DNA of 64,000 bases from Uliginosibacterium sp. 31-16 (lineage in GTDB: Bacteria > Pseudomonadota > Gammaproteobacteria > Burkholderiales > Rhodocyclaceae). Both the position numbers and the translations under genes were made by a program. The DNA lies in contig NZ_JAVALZ010000005.1 in NCBI RefSeq assembly GCF_030730865.1, positions 62,001 to 126,000 of the forward strand, given 5' to 3'. Shown here piece by piece: positions 9,192 to 17,580 of the stretch. The notes under the pieces are model-generated. The model was not told the DNA's origin. It was given only the letters and a program-made list of their open reading frames with translations, and searched no databases. Every line of letters starts with the position of its first letter. Positions within the stretch are counted from its first letter, which is position 1.

Positions 9192-9444
9192 CGATCAGCC
9201 CGTCCACGCAACAAACAGCGTTCAGCCCTTGCTGCTGGGAAGCGACCATAACGCCACCGAACGTGTTACGAAGAGCTGCCATCAGCGGACCACCGTTGAC
9301 GGTTTTCAAGGACATCCCGGGGGTCCTGCCTGTCAAGCTGTCGGCTTCAATGGTCAGGAATACCGTCCGTACAGCCAGGAGTGGCGTGTGTTTTCATCGA
9401 TGTGCGATGAAGACCAGCGCCAGTCCTGGCTTCTGGCGTGCAGT

Positions 9445-9479
9445 GCCTGAAGACTGCCTGTGCATGCGGGTCTTCAGGC
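9445..9479. repeat. CTGAAGA-type intergenic hairpin, copy 1
   Basis: GCCTGAAGAC (9445-9454) pairs perfectly with GTCTTCAGGC (9470-9479) around a loop containing TGCATGCGG. The stem and loop match other intergenic copies at 24671, 37327 and 38920. A short direct repeat, GGCTTCTGGC, flanks it on both sides. No T-run follows, so a simple Rho-independent terminator is unlikely. The preceding 250 bases (9192-9444) hold no gene I can support. Confidence 0.6.
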
Positions 9480-9504
9480 TTCTGGCTTCGTCGGTGTAAA
9501 CAGC

Positions 9505-9510
9505 TATAAT
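9505..9510 (+). promoter_or_regulatory. Probable -10 box of the ahcY transcript
   Basis: A perfect TATAAT lies 6 nt upstream of the SAH riboswitch, which is where transcription of that leader should begin. No strong -35 hexamer is visible at the proper spacing. Confidence 0.6.
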
Positions 9511-9515
9511 CCAGC

Positions 9516-9606
9516 TCCTCCGAGGAGCGCTGCGAGATCCATTCCCCGATCCCAGGCTCGGAACCTGTTGCCGCATGCAGCAGGTCAAGTTTCAACGGCG
9601 CTCACC
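9516..9606 (+). promoter_or_regulatory. S-adenosylhomocysteine (SAH) riboswitch
   Basis: The leader of ahcY carries the hallmark blocks of the SAH (ahcY-motif) riboswitch in order: CTCCGAGGAGCGCTGC (9517-9532), CCCAGGCTCGG (9551-9561) and CAACGGCGCTCACC (9593-9606). GAGCGC (9525-9530) pairs with GCGCTC (9598-9603) as the closing stem. SAH binding is known to raise expression of SAH-recycling genes. The 3' stem strand can instead pair with TGGTGAGC at 9635-9642, giving an alternative fold. Confidence 0.92.
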
Positions 9607-9693
9607 AGTTCAACCGTGCCGGGCACGGGGTGGATGGTGAGCTGCATCAAGCCTCCCTTCTCTCGTACCGGCCACTTGTTCAAGGAGAACACC

Positions 9694-11094
9694 GTGGCTC
9701 AATTCAATGATTACGTGATTGCCGATCTCAAGCTGGCCGACTGGGGCCGCAAGGAGATCCTCATTGCCGAAACCGAAATGCCGGGCCTGATGGCAATCCG
9801 CGAAGAATTCGCGAAGGCTCAGCCGCTCAAGGGCGCGCGCATCACCGGCTCGCTGCACATGACCATTCAGACTGCCGTGCTGATCGAGACGCTGACCGCT
9901 CTCGGCGCCGAAGTCCGCTGGGCTTCGTGCAACATTTTCTCGACCCAGGATCATGCCGCTGCCGCGATTGCCGCTGCGAACATCCCGGTCTTCGCCGTCA
10001 AGGGCGAAACGCTGGTCGACTACTGGGATTACACCCACCGCATCTTCGAGTGGGCCGACGGCGGCTACTCGAACATGATTCTGGATGACGGCGGCGACGC
10101 CACCCTGCTGTTGCATCTGGGCGCCCGCGCCGAGAAGGATCTGTCTGTCATCAGCAAGCCGGGCTCGGAAGAGGAAACCATCCTGTTCGCTGCGATCAAG
10201 GCCAAGCTGGCGATTGATCCGAGCTGGTATTCCGTGCGTCTGGCCGCCATCAAGGGCGTGACCGAAGAAACCACCACCGGCGTGCATCGCCTGTATCAGA
10301 TGCACGCACGTGGTGAGCTGAAGTTCCCGGCGATCAACGTCAATGACTCGGTTACCAAGAGCAAGTTCGACAACCTCTATGGCTGCCGCGAATCGCTGGT
10401 CGACGGCATCAAGCGCGCTACCGATGTGATGATTGCCGGCAAGGTTGCCGTGATCGTTGGCTACGGCGACGTGGGCAAGGGCTGCGCCCAGGCCATGCGT
10501 GCGCTGTCGGCCCAGGTGTGGGTCACTGAAATCGACCCGATCTGCGCCCTGCAGGCCGCCATGGAAGGCTATCGCGTCGTGACCATGGAATATGCCGCCG
10601 ACAAGGCCGACATCTTCGTGACCACCACCGGCAACTTCCACGTCATCACGCATGACCACATGGCTGCGATGAAGAACAACGCCATCGTCTGCAACATCGG
10701 CCACTTCGACAACGAAATCGATGTCGCCTCGCTGGAAAAGTATCAGTGGGAAGAGATCAAGCCGCAAGTCGATCACGTCATCTTCCCGGATGGCAAACGG
10801 ATCATCCTGCTGGCCAAGGGGCGCCTGGTGAACCTGGGCTGCGGCACGGGCCACCCGAGCTACGTGATGTCTTCTTCCTTCGCGAATCAGACCATCGCAC
10901 AGATCGAGTTGTTTACGCGTACGGCCGAATATCCGGTAGGTGTGTATACCTTGCCGAAACATCTGGACGAGAAGGTTGCGCGTTTGCAGTTGAAGACACT
11001 CAACGCCCAGCTCTCCGTGCTGCGTCCGGATCAGGCCGCCTACATCGGCGTGCCGGTGGAAGGTCCGTACAAGGCTGATCACTACCGCTATTGA
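9694..11094 (+). CDS. ahcY: Adenosylhomocysteinase (SAH hydrolase)
   Basis: The 466-residue cytosolic enzyme splits S-adenosylhomocysteine into adenosine and homocysteine. I placed the start at GTG 9694, 6 nt after AAGGAG (9682-9687). The longer open frame upstream runs through the riboswitch and is not coding. The NAD site [11 protein letters not shown] is at about residue 256, and the C-terminus ends in the family-typical YKADHYRY. With metF just downstream it forms a methyl-cycle unit under SAH control. Confidence 0.97.
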   Translation: MAQFNDYVIADLKLADWGRKEILIAETEMPGLMAIREEFAKAQPLKGARITGSLHMTIQTAVLIETLTALGAEVRWASCNIFSTQDHAAAAIAAANIPVFAVKGETLVDYWDYTHRIFEWADGGYSNMILDDGGDATLLLHLGARAEKDLSVISKPGSEEETILFAAIKAKLAIDPSWYSVRLAAIKGVTEETTTGVHRLYQMHARGELKFPAINVNDSVTKSKFDNLYGCRESLVDGIKRATDVMIAGKVAVIVGYGDVGKGCAQAMRALSAQVWVTEIDPICALQAAMEGYRVVTMEYAADKADIFVTTTGNFHVITHDHMAAMKNNAIVCNIGHFDNEIDVASLEKYQWEEIKPQVDHVIFPDGKRIILLAKGRLVNLGCGTGHPSYVMSSSFANQTIAQIELFTRTAEYPVGVYTLPKHLDEKVARLQLKTLNAQLSVLRPDQAAYIGVPVEGPYKADHYRY

Positions 11095-11101
11095 TGCAAG
11101 T

Positions 11102-11136
11102 CTGCGCTGCCATTCCCGCGAGTGGCAGCGCAGTTT
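11102..11136 (+). terminator. Hairpin between ahcY and metF (attenuator candidate)
   Basis: CTGCGCTGCCA (11102-11112) pairs perfectly with TGGCAGCGCAG (11123-11133), an 11-bp stem, followed by only TTT. It starts 7 nt after the ahcY stop and ends just before the metF ribosome binding site. It may be a leaky terminator or an RNA stabiliser that sets the ahcY:metF ratio. Confidence 0.6.
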
Positions 11137-11148
11137 CCGGAGTTGTGA

Positions 11149-11988
11149 ATGATGAGCAGCAAACCCCATTTCAGCATCGAGTTTTTCCCGCCTGCTACAC
11201 CTGAGGGCGTCGAAAAGCTGCGCGGCGTTCGCGATCAGCTCGCCGCCCTGAAGCCCGAGTTTTTCTCGGTCACCTACGGCGCAGGCGGCTCGACACGCGA
11301 CCGCACCTTGCAAGTCGTGCGCGAGATCCGTGAGGCCGGACTGGACGCCGCCCCGCACCTGTCCTGCATTGGCGCAACGCAAGCCAGCATCCGTGAGCAT
11401 CTGGCCGAATTTCGCGAGATCGGCGTCAAGCGTATCGTCGCCCTGCGTGGCGATCTGCCGTCCGGCATGGCTGACCCCGGCGAATTCCGCTATGCCAACG
11501 AGCTGGTCGAATTCATCCGCAAGGATTCCGGCGACGAGTTCTTCCTGGAGGTCGCTGCCTACCCCGAGGTGCATCCGCAGGCGCGCAGCTACGAGGCCGA
11601 TCTGACAGCCTTCGTGCGCAAGGTGCAGGCGGGCGCCAACTCGGCGATCACGCAGTATTTCTACAATGCCGACGCCTATTTCCACTTCGTTGACGCTGCG
11701 CGCAAGGCCGGCGTCACCATTCCGATCCTGCCCGGCATCATGCCGATCGCCAGCTACAGCAAGCTCGCACGTTTCTCCGAAAGCTGTGGCGCCGAGATCC
11801 CGCAATGGATGCGGCGCAAGTTCGAGGGCTTTGGTGATGATGCTGAAAGCGTACGCGCCTTCGGTCTGGACGTGGTGACGGCCATGTGTGAGCGCCTGAT
11901 CACCGGTGGCGCGCCGGGTCTGCATTTCTATTCGCTGAACCAGACAGGACTGACAACGGAGCTCTGTCGGCGCCTGGGTCTGGTTTGA
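11149..11988 (+). CDS. metF: Methylenetetrahydrofolate reductase
   Basis: The 279-residue flavoprotein reduces 5,10-methylene-THF to 5-methyl-THF for methionine synthesis. It starts MMSSKPHFSIEFFPP; either of two adjacent ATGs (11149 or 11152) could serve. Landmarks are SVTYGAGGSTRDRT, the catalytic-region HLSCIG, LRGDLP and the C-terminal PGLHFYSLNQ. Length is usual for the bacterial NADH type. It follows ahcY in the same direction, so one transcript can remove SAH and supply the methyl donor for homocysteine. Confidence 0.96.
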   Translation: MMSSKPHFSIEFFPPATPEGVEKLRGVRDQLAALKPEFFSVTYGAGGSTRDRTLQVVREIREAGLDAAPHLSCIGATQASIREHLAEFREIGVKRIVALRGDLPSGMADPGEFRYANELVEFIRKDSGDEFFLEVAAYPEVHPQARSYEADLTAFVRKVQAGANSAITQYFYNADAYFHFVDAARKAGVTIPILPGIMPIASYSKLARFSESCGAEIPQWMRRKFEGFGDDAESVRAFGLDVVTAMCERLITGGAPGLHFYSLNQTGLTTELCRRLGLV

Positions 11989-12029
11989 GCCAGGGCGGGA
12001 TATTTTTCGCGCAAGATGCAGGGAAATGC

Positions 12030-12059
12030 TTGACGCAGGTGAGGGGCTTTGAATAGAAT
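12030..12059 (+). promoter_or_regulatory. Sigma-70 promoter for the tRNA-Lys pair
   Basis: TTGACG (12030-12035) and TAGAAT (12054-12059) are 18 bp apart and lie 20 nt before the first tRNA, a strong vegetative promoter. Confidence 0.8.
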
Positions 12060-12078
12060 GCGTGGCTTCGCTTACGGC

Positions 12079-12154
12079 GGGTCGTTAGCTCAGCTGGTAG
12101 AGCAGCGGACTTTTAATCCGTTGGTCGCAGGTTCGAATCCCGCACGGCCTACCA
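12079..12154 (+). tRNA. tRNA-Lys (anticodon UUU)
   Basis: The 76-nt cloverleaf includes an encoded CCA. The acceptor GGGTCGT pairs with ACGGCCT, the D-arm has TAGCTCAGCTGGTAGAGCA, the anticodon loop is CTTTTAA, and the T-arm has GGTTCGAATCC. It is the first of two lysine tRNAs in tandem. Confidence 0.98.
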
Positions 12155-12182
12155 ATCGTAAGGTAGAAGCGAAACAGATTTT

Positions 12183-12258
<76 letters not shown>

Positions 12259-12265
12259 AAATCAG

Positions 12266-12294
12266 AAAGCCCAGTCTTCGGACTGGGCTTTTTG
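12266..12294 (+). terminator. Rho-independent terminator of the tRNA-Lys operon
   Basis: AAGCCCAGTC-TTCG-GACTGGGCTT (12267-12290) is a perfect 10-bp stem with a UUCG tetraloop followed by a T-run. It sits between the tRNAs and the convergent zapD gene. Confidence 0.93.
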
Positions 12295-12316
12295 TTTGTC
12301 TGGCGCCTGACAGGCG

Positions 12317-13072
12317 CTACAGACTGCAGAAGGTCAGTTCAAACGGGATGTCGGTTTCGGCCTGGCGCGGACGCGAGGCTACGTCGGGGGCGACAAAGCG
12401 GATATTGAAGGCGTACTTGTTGGCGCTGATCTCGGGCAGGACGTAGGCGTCACGATCAAGGCGGACGCGCACAAGCTGAGCGTGTCGACCAGACATCATG
12501 ATCTGGTAGCTGCCGCGTTTGGCCATCTGGTCTTCGGCGCGTCCGCTCTCGCGCAGCAAGCGCAGAATGATGGTGAGGCCATCGCGGATCGGCAGCATCG
12601 GGGCAAGCCAGCCTTGAATGTCGCGCCGGCGCTTGTCGGCATCGCGGTTGAGCCAGAAGTGATAAGAGGGCAGATCGAATTCGCAGACACCGCCTGGAAT
12701 TGCGGTGCGGGAGCGGATGGCCATCAGCCACTCAGATTCGCGCAGATATTGACCGATACGCCCGGCCATGGCGAGCAGCGCGCTGCTTGCGTGCTCAATC
12801 TCATAGAGAGCACCGGAGAGCGCTTCTTCGGAAATCTGGGGATTGTCGCGGAAGGCCAGCAGGATCTGGCGTTGGCGCTCAAGCTCCTGCACGAGGTCGA
12901 CTTTCAGATCTGCACGACCAGCAACATCAAGGATCTCGAACAGGGCCAGGAGGGCGGTGTGGTGTTCGTAGGCGCCGTCCGCGAGCGAGAAGTGCAGCAC
13001 CTTGTCGAAAAGGTCTTCCAGGCGCAGCAGCGTGCGGATGCGTTCGCTCAGAGGATATTCGTAGGTAATCAC
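12317..13072 (-). CDS. zapD: Cell division protein ZapD
   Basis: The 251-residue cytosolic protein bundles FtsZ protofilaments at the Z-ring. It begins MITYEYPLSERIRTLLRLE, typical of the family, with an alpha-helical N-terminal half and a beta-rich C-terminal half (REC of landmarks: PLLPIRDGLTIILRLLR-like region near residue 170). It lies downstream of coaE, the usual order in beta- and gammaproteobacteria. The stop is 22 nt from the tRNA terminator on the other strand. Confidence 0.95.
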   Translation of the reverse strand: MITYEYPLSERIRTLLRLEDLFDKVLHFSLADGAYEHHTALLALFEILDVAGRADLKVDLVQELERQRQILLAFRDNPQISEEALSGALYEIEHASSALLAMAGRIGQYLRESEWLMAIRSRTAIPGGVCEFDLPSYHFWLNRDADKRRRDIQGWLAPMLPIRDGLTIILRLLRESGRAEDQMAKRGSYQIMMSGRHAQLVRVRLDRDAYVLPEISANKYAFNIRFVAPDVASRPRQAETDIPFELTFCSL

Positions 13073-13132
13073 CGCAATTCGCTGTTCTTGTATTGATGCG
13101 TATATGGGCCTGAGTGCTGCTGCATCATAACA

Positions 13133-13786
13133 TCAAGAATTGCCGGGTGGCTTTGCGGATTCAAGGAGATAGTGCTGGTGCAGGGCTTCTACGCGGGCCT
13201 GCAGGGCTGGCAGGGTGCCAGAATTGTCGATGACCTCGCTGGCCGCTGCGAGACGGGTTTCCCGGCTGACTTGCGCTGCCATGATGCGGCGCGCGTCTTC
13301 CTCACTCAAGCCGCTGCGTTCCATCACTCGTTTGATCTGAAGCTCTGGCGGGCAGTCGACAACGAGAATGCGGTCACAGTGCGTGCGCCACGCATGCGAA
13401 TCGAGCAATAGCGGAACGACCAGCATGGCGTAGGGGGAGTTAGCGAGCCCCAGAAGCCTTGTGCATTCGGTGCGGATCATCGGGTGCAGGATGGCTTCGA
13501 GGCGCGTGCGTGCTGCGCTGTCGGTGAACACCAGTTGCCGCATTGCGGCCCGATTCAGTGCGCCGCTGCTGTCCTGCATGGCTGCGCCAAAACCGGCCCT
13601 GATGGCTGGCATGGCAGCACCGCCAGGAGCGGTGAGGCGATGCGAGACTTCATCCGCATCGACGATGCAGATGCCGTGTTCGGCAAAGCTATCGGCAACC
13701 GTGCTTTTGCCGCTGCCGATGCCACCGGTCAGGCCGACGGTGAAAATGCGTTGGCGCGCCTCAGTTGCCTGGCTGACAGGACTCAC
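13133..13786 (-). CDS. coaE: Dephospho-CoA kinase
   Basis: The 217-residue kinase makes coenzyme A from dephospho-CoA. The P-loop GLTGGIGSGKSTV is at about residues 18-30, DADEVSHRL follows the switch region, and PLLLDSHAWRTHCDRILVVD is the typical lid segment (shown in part). The GTG start at 13786 overlaps the SPOR gene by 26 nt. The coaX gene two genes upstream makes an earlier step of the same pathway, and coaD at 37689 makes the step before CoaE. Confidence 0.96.
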   Translation of the reverse strand: MSPVSQATEARQRIFTVGLTGGIGSGKSTVADSFAEHGICIVDADEVSHRLTAPGGAAMPAIRAGFGAAMQDSSGALNRAAMRQLVFTDSAARTRLEAILHPMIRTECTRLLGLANSPYAMLVVPLLLDSHAWRTHCDRILVVDCPPELQIKRVMERSGLSEEDARRIMAAQVSRETRLAAASEVIDNSGTLPALQARVEALHQHYLLESAKPPGNS

Positions 13787-14471
13787 GCTGGGCGTCCTTG
13801 TGCGAGGCGAGGAAGTCCTTGATCAAGGGCTCCAGATATTCATTGCGCCCACTGATTTCGGCGCGGGCATTGTTGCCGGTGTTGTCGCGCACTGTGATGC
13901 GGGCGGTGGTGACGCCTTTTTTGCGAAGCTGTTCGAGTTGGCGCTTGGCGGCATCTTCATTCAGATACAGGCCAAGCGAAATGGCGAACTGGTTGGGGCC
14001 GGGTTTGCGCTCGATGAAATAGTCTTCCACGCCGACCTTGGTCAGAACCTCGCCTCGTTTGCTAGCACCCTCTTTACCCCCGTTGGGCGGGATATTGACC
14101 CAGTAGGATGTTGGCGTAACACCAATGAGGCGTACTGACAGCCCGTCACCTTGGCGGGCTGCACGGTCGCTCAATTGTTGCGTGGCTTCCAGATTGAGAT
14201 TGCGTAAGGCAGCACAGGCCAATGCATTCGGATCGATGTTTGTCCGGATGTCTGTGGTTGGGGTAATTGCCGTGCTGACCGAAGCCGGTGCAGCTCTGGT
14301 TTCGGTTGTGATGAGCTGGATTTTTTCAGGGGTAAGCTGACGGGCGAGGCGATCAGCCTCCCCGCTGGGCGCCCAGGGAGGCCGAATGCCCAGTAGTGGT
14401 AAGGCGGACAGGACCGCCAGCACGATATTGGCGGCGAGCAGCAGATAGAAGAAGGGGCGCAGAGTCTTCAT
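13761..14471 (-). CDS. SPOR-domain membrane protein
   Basis: The 236-residue protein has an N-terminal membrane anchor (about residues 7-28, FFYLLLAANIVLAVLSALPL), a linker, and a C-terminal SPOR domain (about 125-210; YWVNIPP, then QFAISLGLYLNEDAAKRQLE). SPOR domains bind denuded peptidoglycan at the division septum. It lies between coaX and coaE; the function is probably envelope or septum related. Its 3' end overlaps the coaE start by 26 nt. Confidence 0.85.
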   Translation of the reverse strand: MKTLRPFFYLLLAANIVLAVLSALPLLGIRPPWAPSGEADRLARQLTPEKIQLITTETRAAPASVSTAITPTTDIRTNIDPNALACAALRNLNLEATQQLSDRAARQGDGLSVRLIGVTPTSYWVNIPPNGGKEGASKRGEVLTKVGVEDYFIERKPGPNQFAISLGLYLNEDAAKRQLEQLRKKGVTTARITVRDNTGNNARAEISGRNEYLEPLIKDFLASHKDAQRESCQPGN

Positions 14472-14517
14472 GGTGATGGATTATCCCGCGCCAATGGATT
14501 CGCTCCAAGGTCTCTCG

Positions 14518-15267
14518 TCAGGAATGTGCTGCTGCATTTTGAGGATAGTCTCTGGCGATGGCGAGTAGCCCGTCCATGACCAACCATGGTTGCAGCTGGG
14601 CGCGTGACCCGAGAAAAGAGGCGAGTGTGGCTGCGTATCCGCCTGCCAGCAGGATGGGGCTATCCGTTGGCAGCATGGCTGAAATACGCTCGATGGCACC
14701 AAGCTGGGCGTGCAGGCAGCCCGCAGTGATGGCTGCATGGGTTTCGGTTGGGGGGCTTTGCAGGGAGGCTGGCGGCAATCCGGGCTGCGCACGAGGTAGC
14801 GCGGCAGTTCTGGTGGAGAGTGCGTCAAGCATCAGATCCAGTCCGGGCAAGATGCATCCTCCGGCGAAGATACCTGGTTGGCGTACCACATCAACCGTTG
14901 TGGCAGTTCCCGCACAAACAACAAGGCAGTCTGAGCCAATGCATTGCCATGCGCCAATTGCGGCAGCCCAGCGGTCAGGCCCCAGTTGGCGAGGGTCGGC
15001 ATAGCCGCTGCGCAGATGACAGCGCTCTGGGCTGCCGCGGAGCCACTCAATGGAAGGGGCATTGAGGCTGCGAATGACATGCTCCAGCTGTGCGGACATG
15101 GCTGACCCGGCAACATTGGCGATGACAATTCGCTGTGGCTGGAAGTCTGCTGGTAGTGCTGCAGGGATCTGGCTGGCGTTGTCCAGAGCTTGGCGCAGCC
15201 GCCAGTCGTGCCCGTCATGGCAGGCAATCTTTAGGCGGGAGTTGCCGGAATCTATGAGCAGATACAT
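14518..15267 (-). CDS. coaX: Type III pantothenate kinase
   Basis: The 249-residue kinase phosphorylates pantothenate, the first step of CoA synthesis. I placed the start at ATG 15267 (MYLLIDSGNSRLK), 5 nt after the birA stop; the open frame continues upstream but would overlap birA. Motifs are IDSGNSRLK (phosphate loop), GPDRWAAAIGAW (about 100) and VVCAGTATTVDVV (about 122). It is coupled to birA as in many betaproteobacteria. Confidence 0.94.
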   Translation of the reverse strand: MYLLIDSGNSRLKIACHDGHDWRLRQALDNASQIPAALPADFQPQRIVIANVAGSAMSAQLEHVIRSLNAPSIEWLRGSPERCHLRSGYADPRQLGPDRWAAAIGAWQCIGSDCLVVCAGTATTVDVVRQPGIFAGGCILPGLDLMLDALSTRTAALPRAQPGLPPASLQSPPTETHAAITAGCLHAQLGAIERISAMLPTDSPILLAGGYAATLASFLGSRAQLQPWLVMDGLLAIARDYPQNAAAHS

Positions 15268-15272
15268 GATAT

Positions 15273-16076
15273 TCAGGTTTGAATGGGCGCCAGGCTGACA
15301 TCGCCGCTGGTGATCAGCAGATGGGCGCCGCAATTGACATGCAGGATCAAGGCTCCATCAGCCGCCACATCGCCGCAGATACCCAGATGTTCACCATTTT
15401 CAGAGCTGATGCGAACCGCTTGCCCAAGCAGGGTATTGCGTACGCACCAGGCGTCACGCAGGGGCGTGAAGCCTTCTTTGCCGAAGCAATCCAGAATCTT
15501 GGCGAGTTGGCGCAGAACGCTGCCGAGTACAATTTCCCGGTGGAATTGCGCGCCGTCGTCGCCAAGGGCGGCGCTGGCTTGATCGAGATGGTGCTGCCAC
15601 TCCGGATCGCGTCGCAGATTCAGTCCAATACCGATGATCAGGCCCAGTCCTTCATGATCAAAGGCAACCTCGATCAGAACGCCACCGAGCTTGCGCCCGT
15701 GCTGCCAGATGTCGTTGGGCCATTTCAGACCGATGCCCTGTATGCCGAGGTTCTCCAGTGCCTGTGCGACAGCCAGCCCGACCGCGAGGCTGAGTCCAGC
15801 GCTCGAGATTGCCGGAGGCAGTCGCCAGAGCAGGGAAAAGGTCAGGCTGCAATCGGGCGAGGATAGCCATCTGCGCCCACGGCGCCCGCGGCCGGCGGTT
15901 TGTCTGTCGGTGACCAGCACAGATCCCGACGGAGCGCCCCGTGCCGCCCGCTCAAGCAGCACGGTATTGGTGGATTCGCATTCGGCAAGCCAGTCGACAT
16001 CGAAGCGCGTGCGCGCGTCGTCCAGATGTTGCAACAACAGCGGGTAGTCAAGTCCGTCCTGAGGTGTGGCGGGCAT
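15273..16076 (-). CDS. birA: Biotin--[acetyl-CoA carboxylase] ligase
   Basis: The 267-residue enzyme activates biotin to biotinyl-AMP and attaches it to AccB. The catalytic domain shows ECESTNT, TAGRGRRGRRWLS (about residues 61-73) and LKWPNDIW. The N-terminal DNA-binding domain of the E. coli repressor type is absent, so this is a monofunctional class I ligase. It is the first gene of birA-coaX-SPOR-coaE-zapD on the minus strand. Confidence 0.95.
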   Translation of the reverse strand: MPATPQDGLDYPLLLQHLDDARTRFDVDWLAECESTNTVLLERAARGAPSGSVLVTDRQTAGRGRRGRRWLSSPDCSLTFSLLWRLPPAISSAGLSLAVGLAVAQALENLGIQGIGLKWPNDIWQHGRKLGGVLIEVAFDHEGLGLIIGIGLNLRRDPEWQHHLDQASAALGDDGAQFHREIVLGSVLRQLAKILDCFGKEGFTPLRDAWCVRNTLLGQAVRISSENGEHLGICGDVAADGALILHVNCGAHLLITSGDVSLAPIQT

Positions 16077-16116
16077 GGCATGCAGAGAGCCGGAAAAGCC
16101 GGCAGTCTAGCGCGAA

Positions 16117-17532
16117 TTACTCTTCGCCACGTCCGGCATCAATGCCCAGTTCCTGAATCTTGCGGGTAATCGTATTGCGACCAATGCCCAGCAACTGGGC
16201 TGCTTCGACACGACGTCCTCCCGTAGCCGCAAGTGCGCGCAGGATCAGGTTTTTCTCGAACTCCCTGCTCAGACGATCAAAAACCTCACCTGGAGCCGAG
16301 TGAATCAGACTGTCTGCTTCGGCGTTCAGCGCGCTCACCCAGTCTGTGCCCGCTACGGTTCCGCTGCTGGCAAGGGTTTCACGCATGTCTGCGGGCAGAT
16401 CGGCTTCGTCAACCGTCTGACCCGGGGCCATGACTGTCAGCCAGTGACAGATGTTCTCCAGCTGGCGCACGTTGCCAGGAAAATCAAAACTTTGCAGACG
16501 CCGCAGGGCCGTTTCAGAAAGACGTTTGGTTTCCACTCCAAGCTCTTGCGCGCTGTGCGCCAGGAAATGCTTGGCGAGGATGGGGACGTCTTCACGGCGC
16601 TCACGCAGTGGCGGCAGACGCAGACGGATGACGTTGAGACGGTGGAAAAGGTCTTCCCGGAACAATCCGTCGCGGACTCGCTGCTCAAGATGCTGATGGG
16701 TCGCCGCGATCACACGGACATTGGCCTTGACAGGGGAGTGACCGCCGACGCGATAGAAATTGCCGTCTGAGAGTACGCGCAGCAGACGTGTTTGCAGCTC
16801 CGAAGGCATGTCGCCGATTTCGTCGAGAAACAGGGTGCCGCCCTCTGCCTGTTCAAAGCGCCCGCGACGCTGCGCTGCTGCACCGGTGAAGGCGCCCCGT
16901 TCATGACCGAACAACTCGGATTCAAGCAGATCACGTGGAATCGCGGCAGTGTTGATGGCGACAAAGGGGCCGTCCTTGCGCGGGCTGTGGCGATGCAGGG
17001 CCTGTGCAACCAGTTCCTTGCCAGTCCCTGATTCGCCGTTGATCATGACGGTCGCGGATGATTGGGACAGGCGGCCGATGGCTCGGAATACTTCCTGCAT
17101 CGAGGCGGCTTGACCGAGGATTTCCGGCACGGCTGTGGCAGATTCGTTCGCACCACTTTGGTGCGAACTCTCTTTGAGCGCGCGCTGCAGCAAATCGAGA
17201 GCCTGGTCTACGTCAAACGGCTTGGGCAGGTATTCGAACGCCCCTCCCTGGAATGCGGCGACTGCGCTGTCCAGATCGGAATAAGCCGTCATGATGATGA
17301 CCGGCAAGCTCGGGTGTTTTTCCTTCACGCGCTGCAGCAAGACCAGACCTGAGTCGCCGGGCATGTGAATGTCCGAGATCAGGACCTTGGGAGGTGTGCC
17401 ATTGGCATCCAGCACCGCCAGGGCTTCGGAGGCAGCAGAGAAGCTACGGAAAGCTATGTTCTCCCGGGCTAGCGCTTTTTCCAGCACCCAGCGAATCGAG
17501 CGGTCATCATCAACAATCCAGACAGCATTCAT
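16117..17532 (-). CDS. ntrC: Nitrogen regulation response regulator NtrC (NR-I)
   Basis: The 471-residue sigma-54 activator has a receiver domain (1-120; phospho-acceptor Asp in [12 protein letters not shown], about 54), an AAA+ domain (about 140-370) with Walker A GESGTGKE and the sigma-54 contact motif GAFTGA, and a C-terminal Fis-type HTH ([20 protein letters not shown], about 440-460). It is co-transcribed after ntrB. Two NtrC-like sites and a -24/-12 promoter lie upstream of the nearby glnA gene. Confidence 0.98.
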   Translation of the reverse strand: MNAVWIVDDDRSIRWVLEKALARENIAFRSFSAASEALAVLDANGTPPKVLISDIHMPGDSGLVLLQRVKEKHPSLPVIIMTAYSDLDSAVAAFQGGAFEYLPKPFDVDQALDLLQRALKESSHQSGANESATAVPEILGQAASMQEVFRAIGRLSQSSATVMINGESGTGKELVAQALHRHSPRKDGPFVAINTAAIPRDLLESELFGHERGAFTGAAAQRRGRFEQAEGGTLFLDEIGDMPSELQTRLLRVLSDGNFYRVGGHSPVKANVRVIAATHQHLEQRVRDGLFREDLFHRLNVIRLRLPPLRERREDVPILAKHFLAHSAQELGVETKRLSETALRRLQSFDFPGNVRQLENICHWLTVMAPGQTVDEADLPADMRETLASSGTVAGTDWVSALNAEADSLIHSAPGEVFDRLSREFEKNLILRALAATGGRRVEAAQLLGIGRNTITRKIQELGIDAGRGEE

Positions 17533-17580
17533 GTTCTGGTAATCCGTTTTTTCTGTTGCGAGTCAGGGCTTCACGCCCGG

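Noticed and set aside
9460-9693. Extended N-terminus for AhcY starting at 9460
   Set aside because: It would translate the SAH riboswitch; the GTG at 9694 has AAGGAG at the right distance and gives a normal AhcY N-terminus.
9610-11925. 771-codon open frame on the minus strand opposite ahcY and metF
   Set aside because: It is the antisense shadow of two strongly recognised genes; the His/Gln/Arg-rich protein has no domain signals.
13761-13786. The 26-nt SPOR/coaE overlap as a sign of frameshift
   Set aside because: Both frames are complete and typical in length; CoaE could start at a later codon, and long overlaps like this occur in coupled genes.
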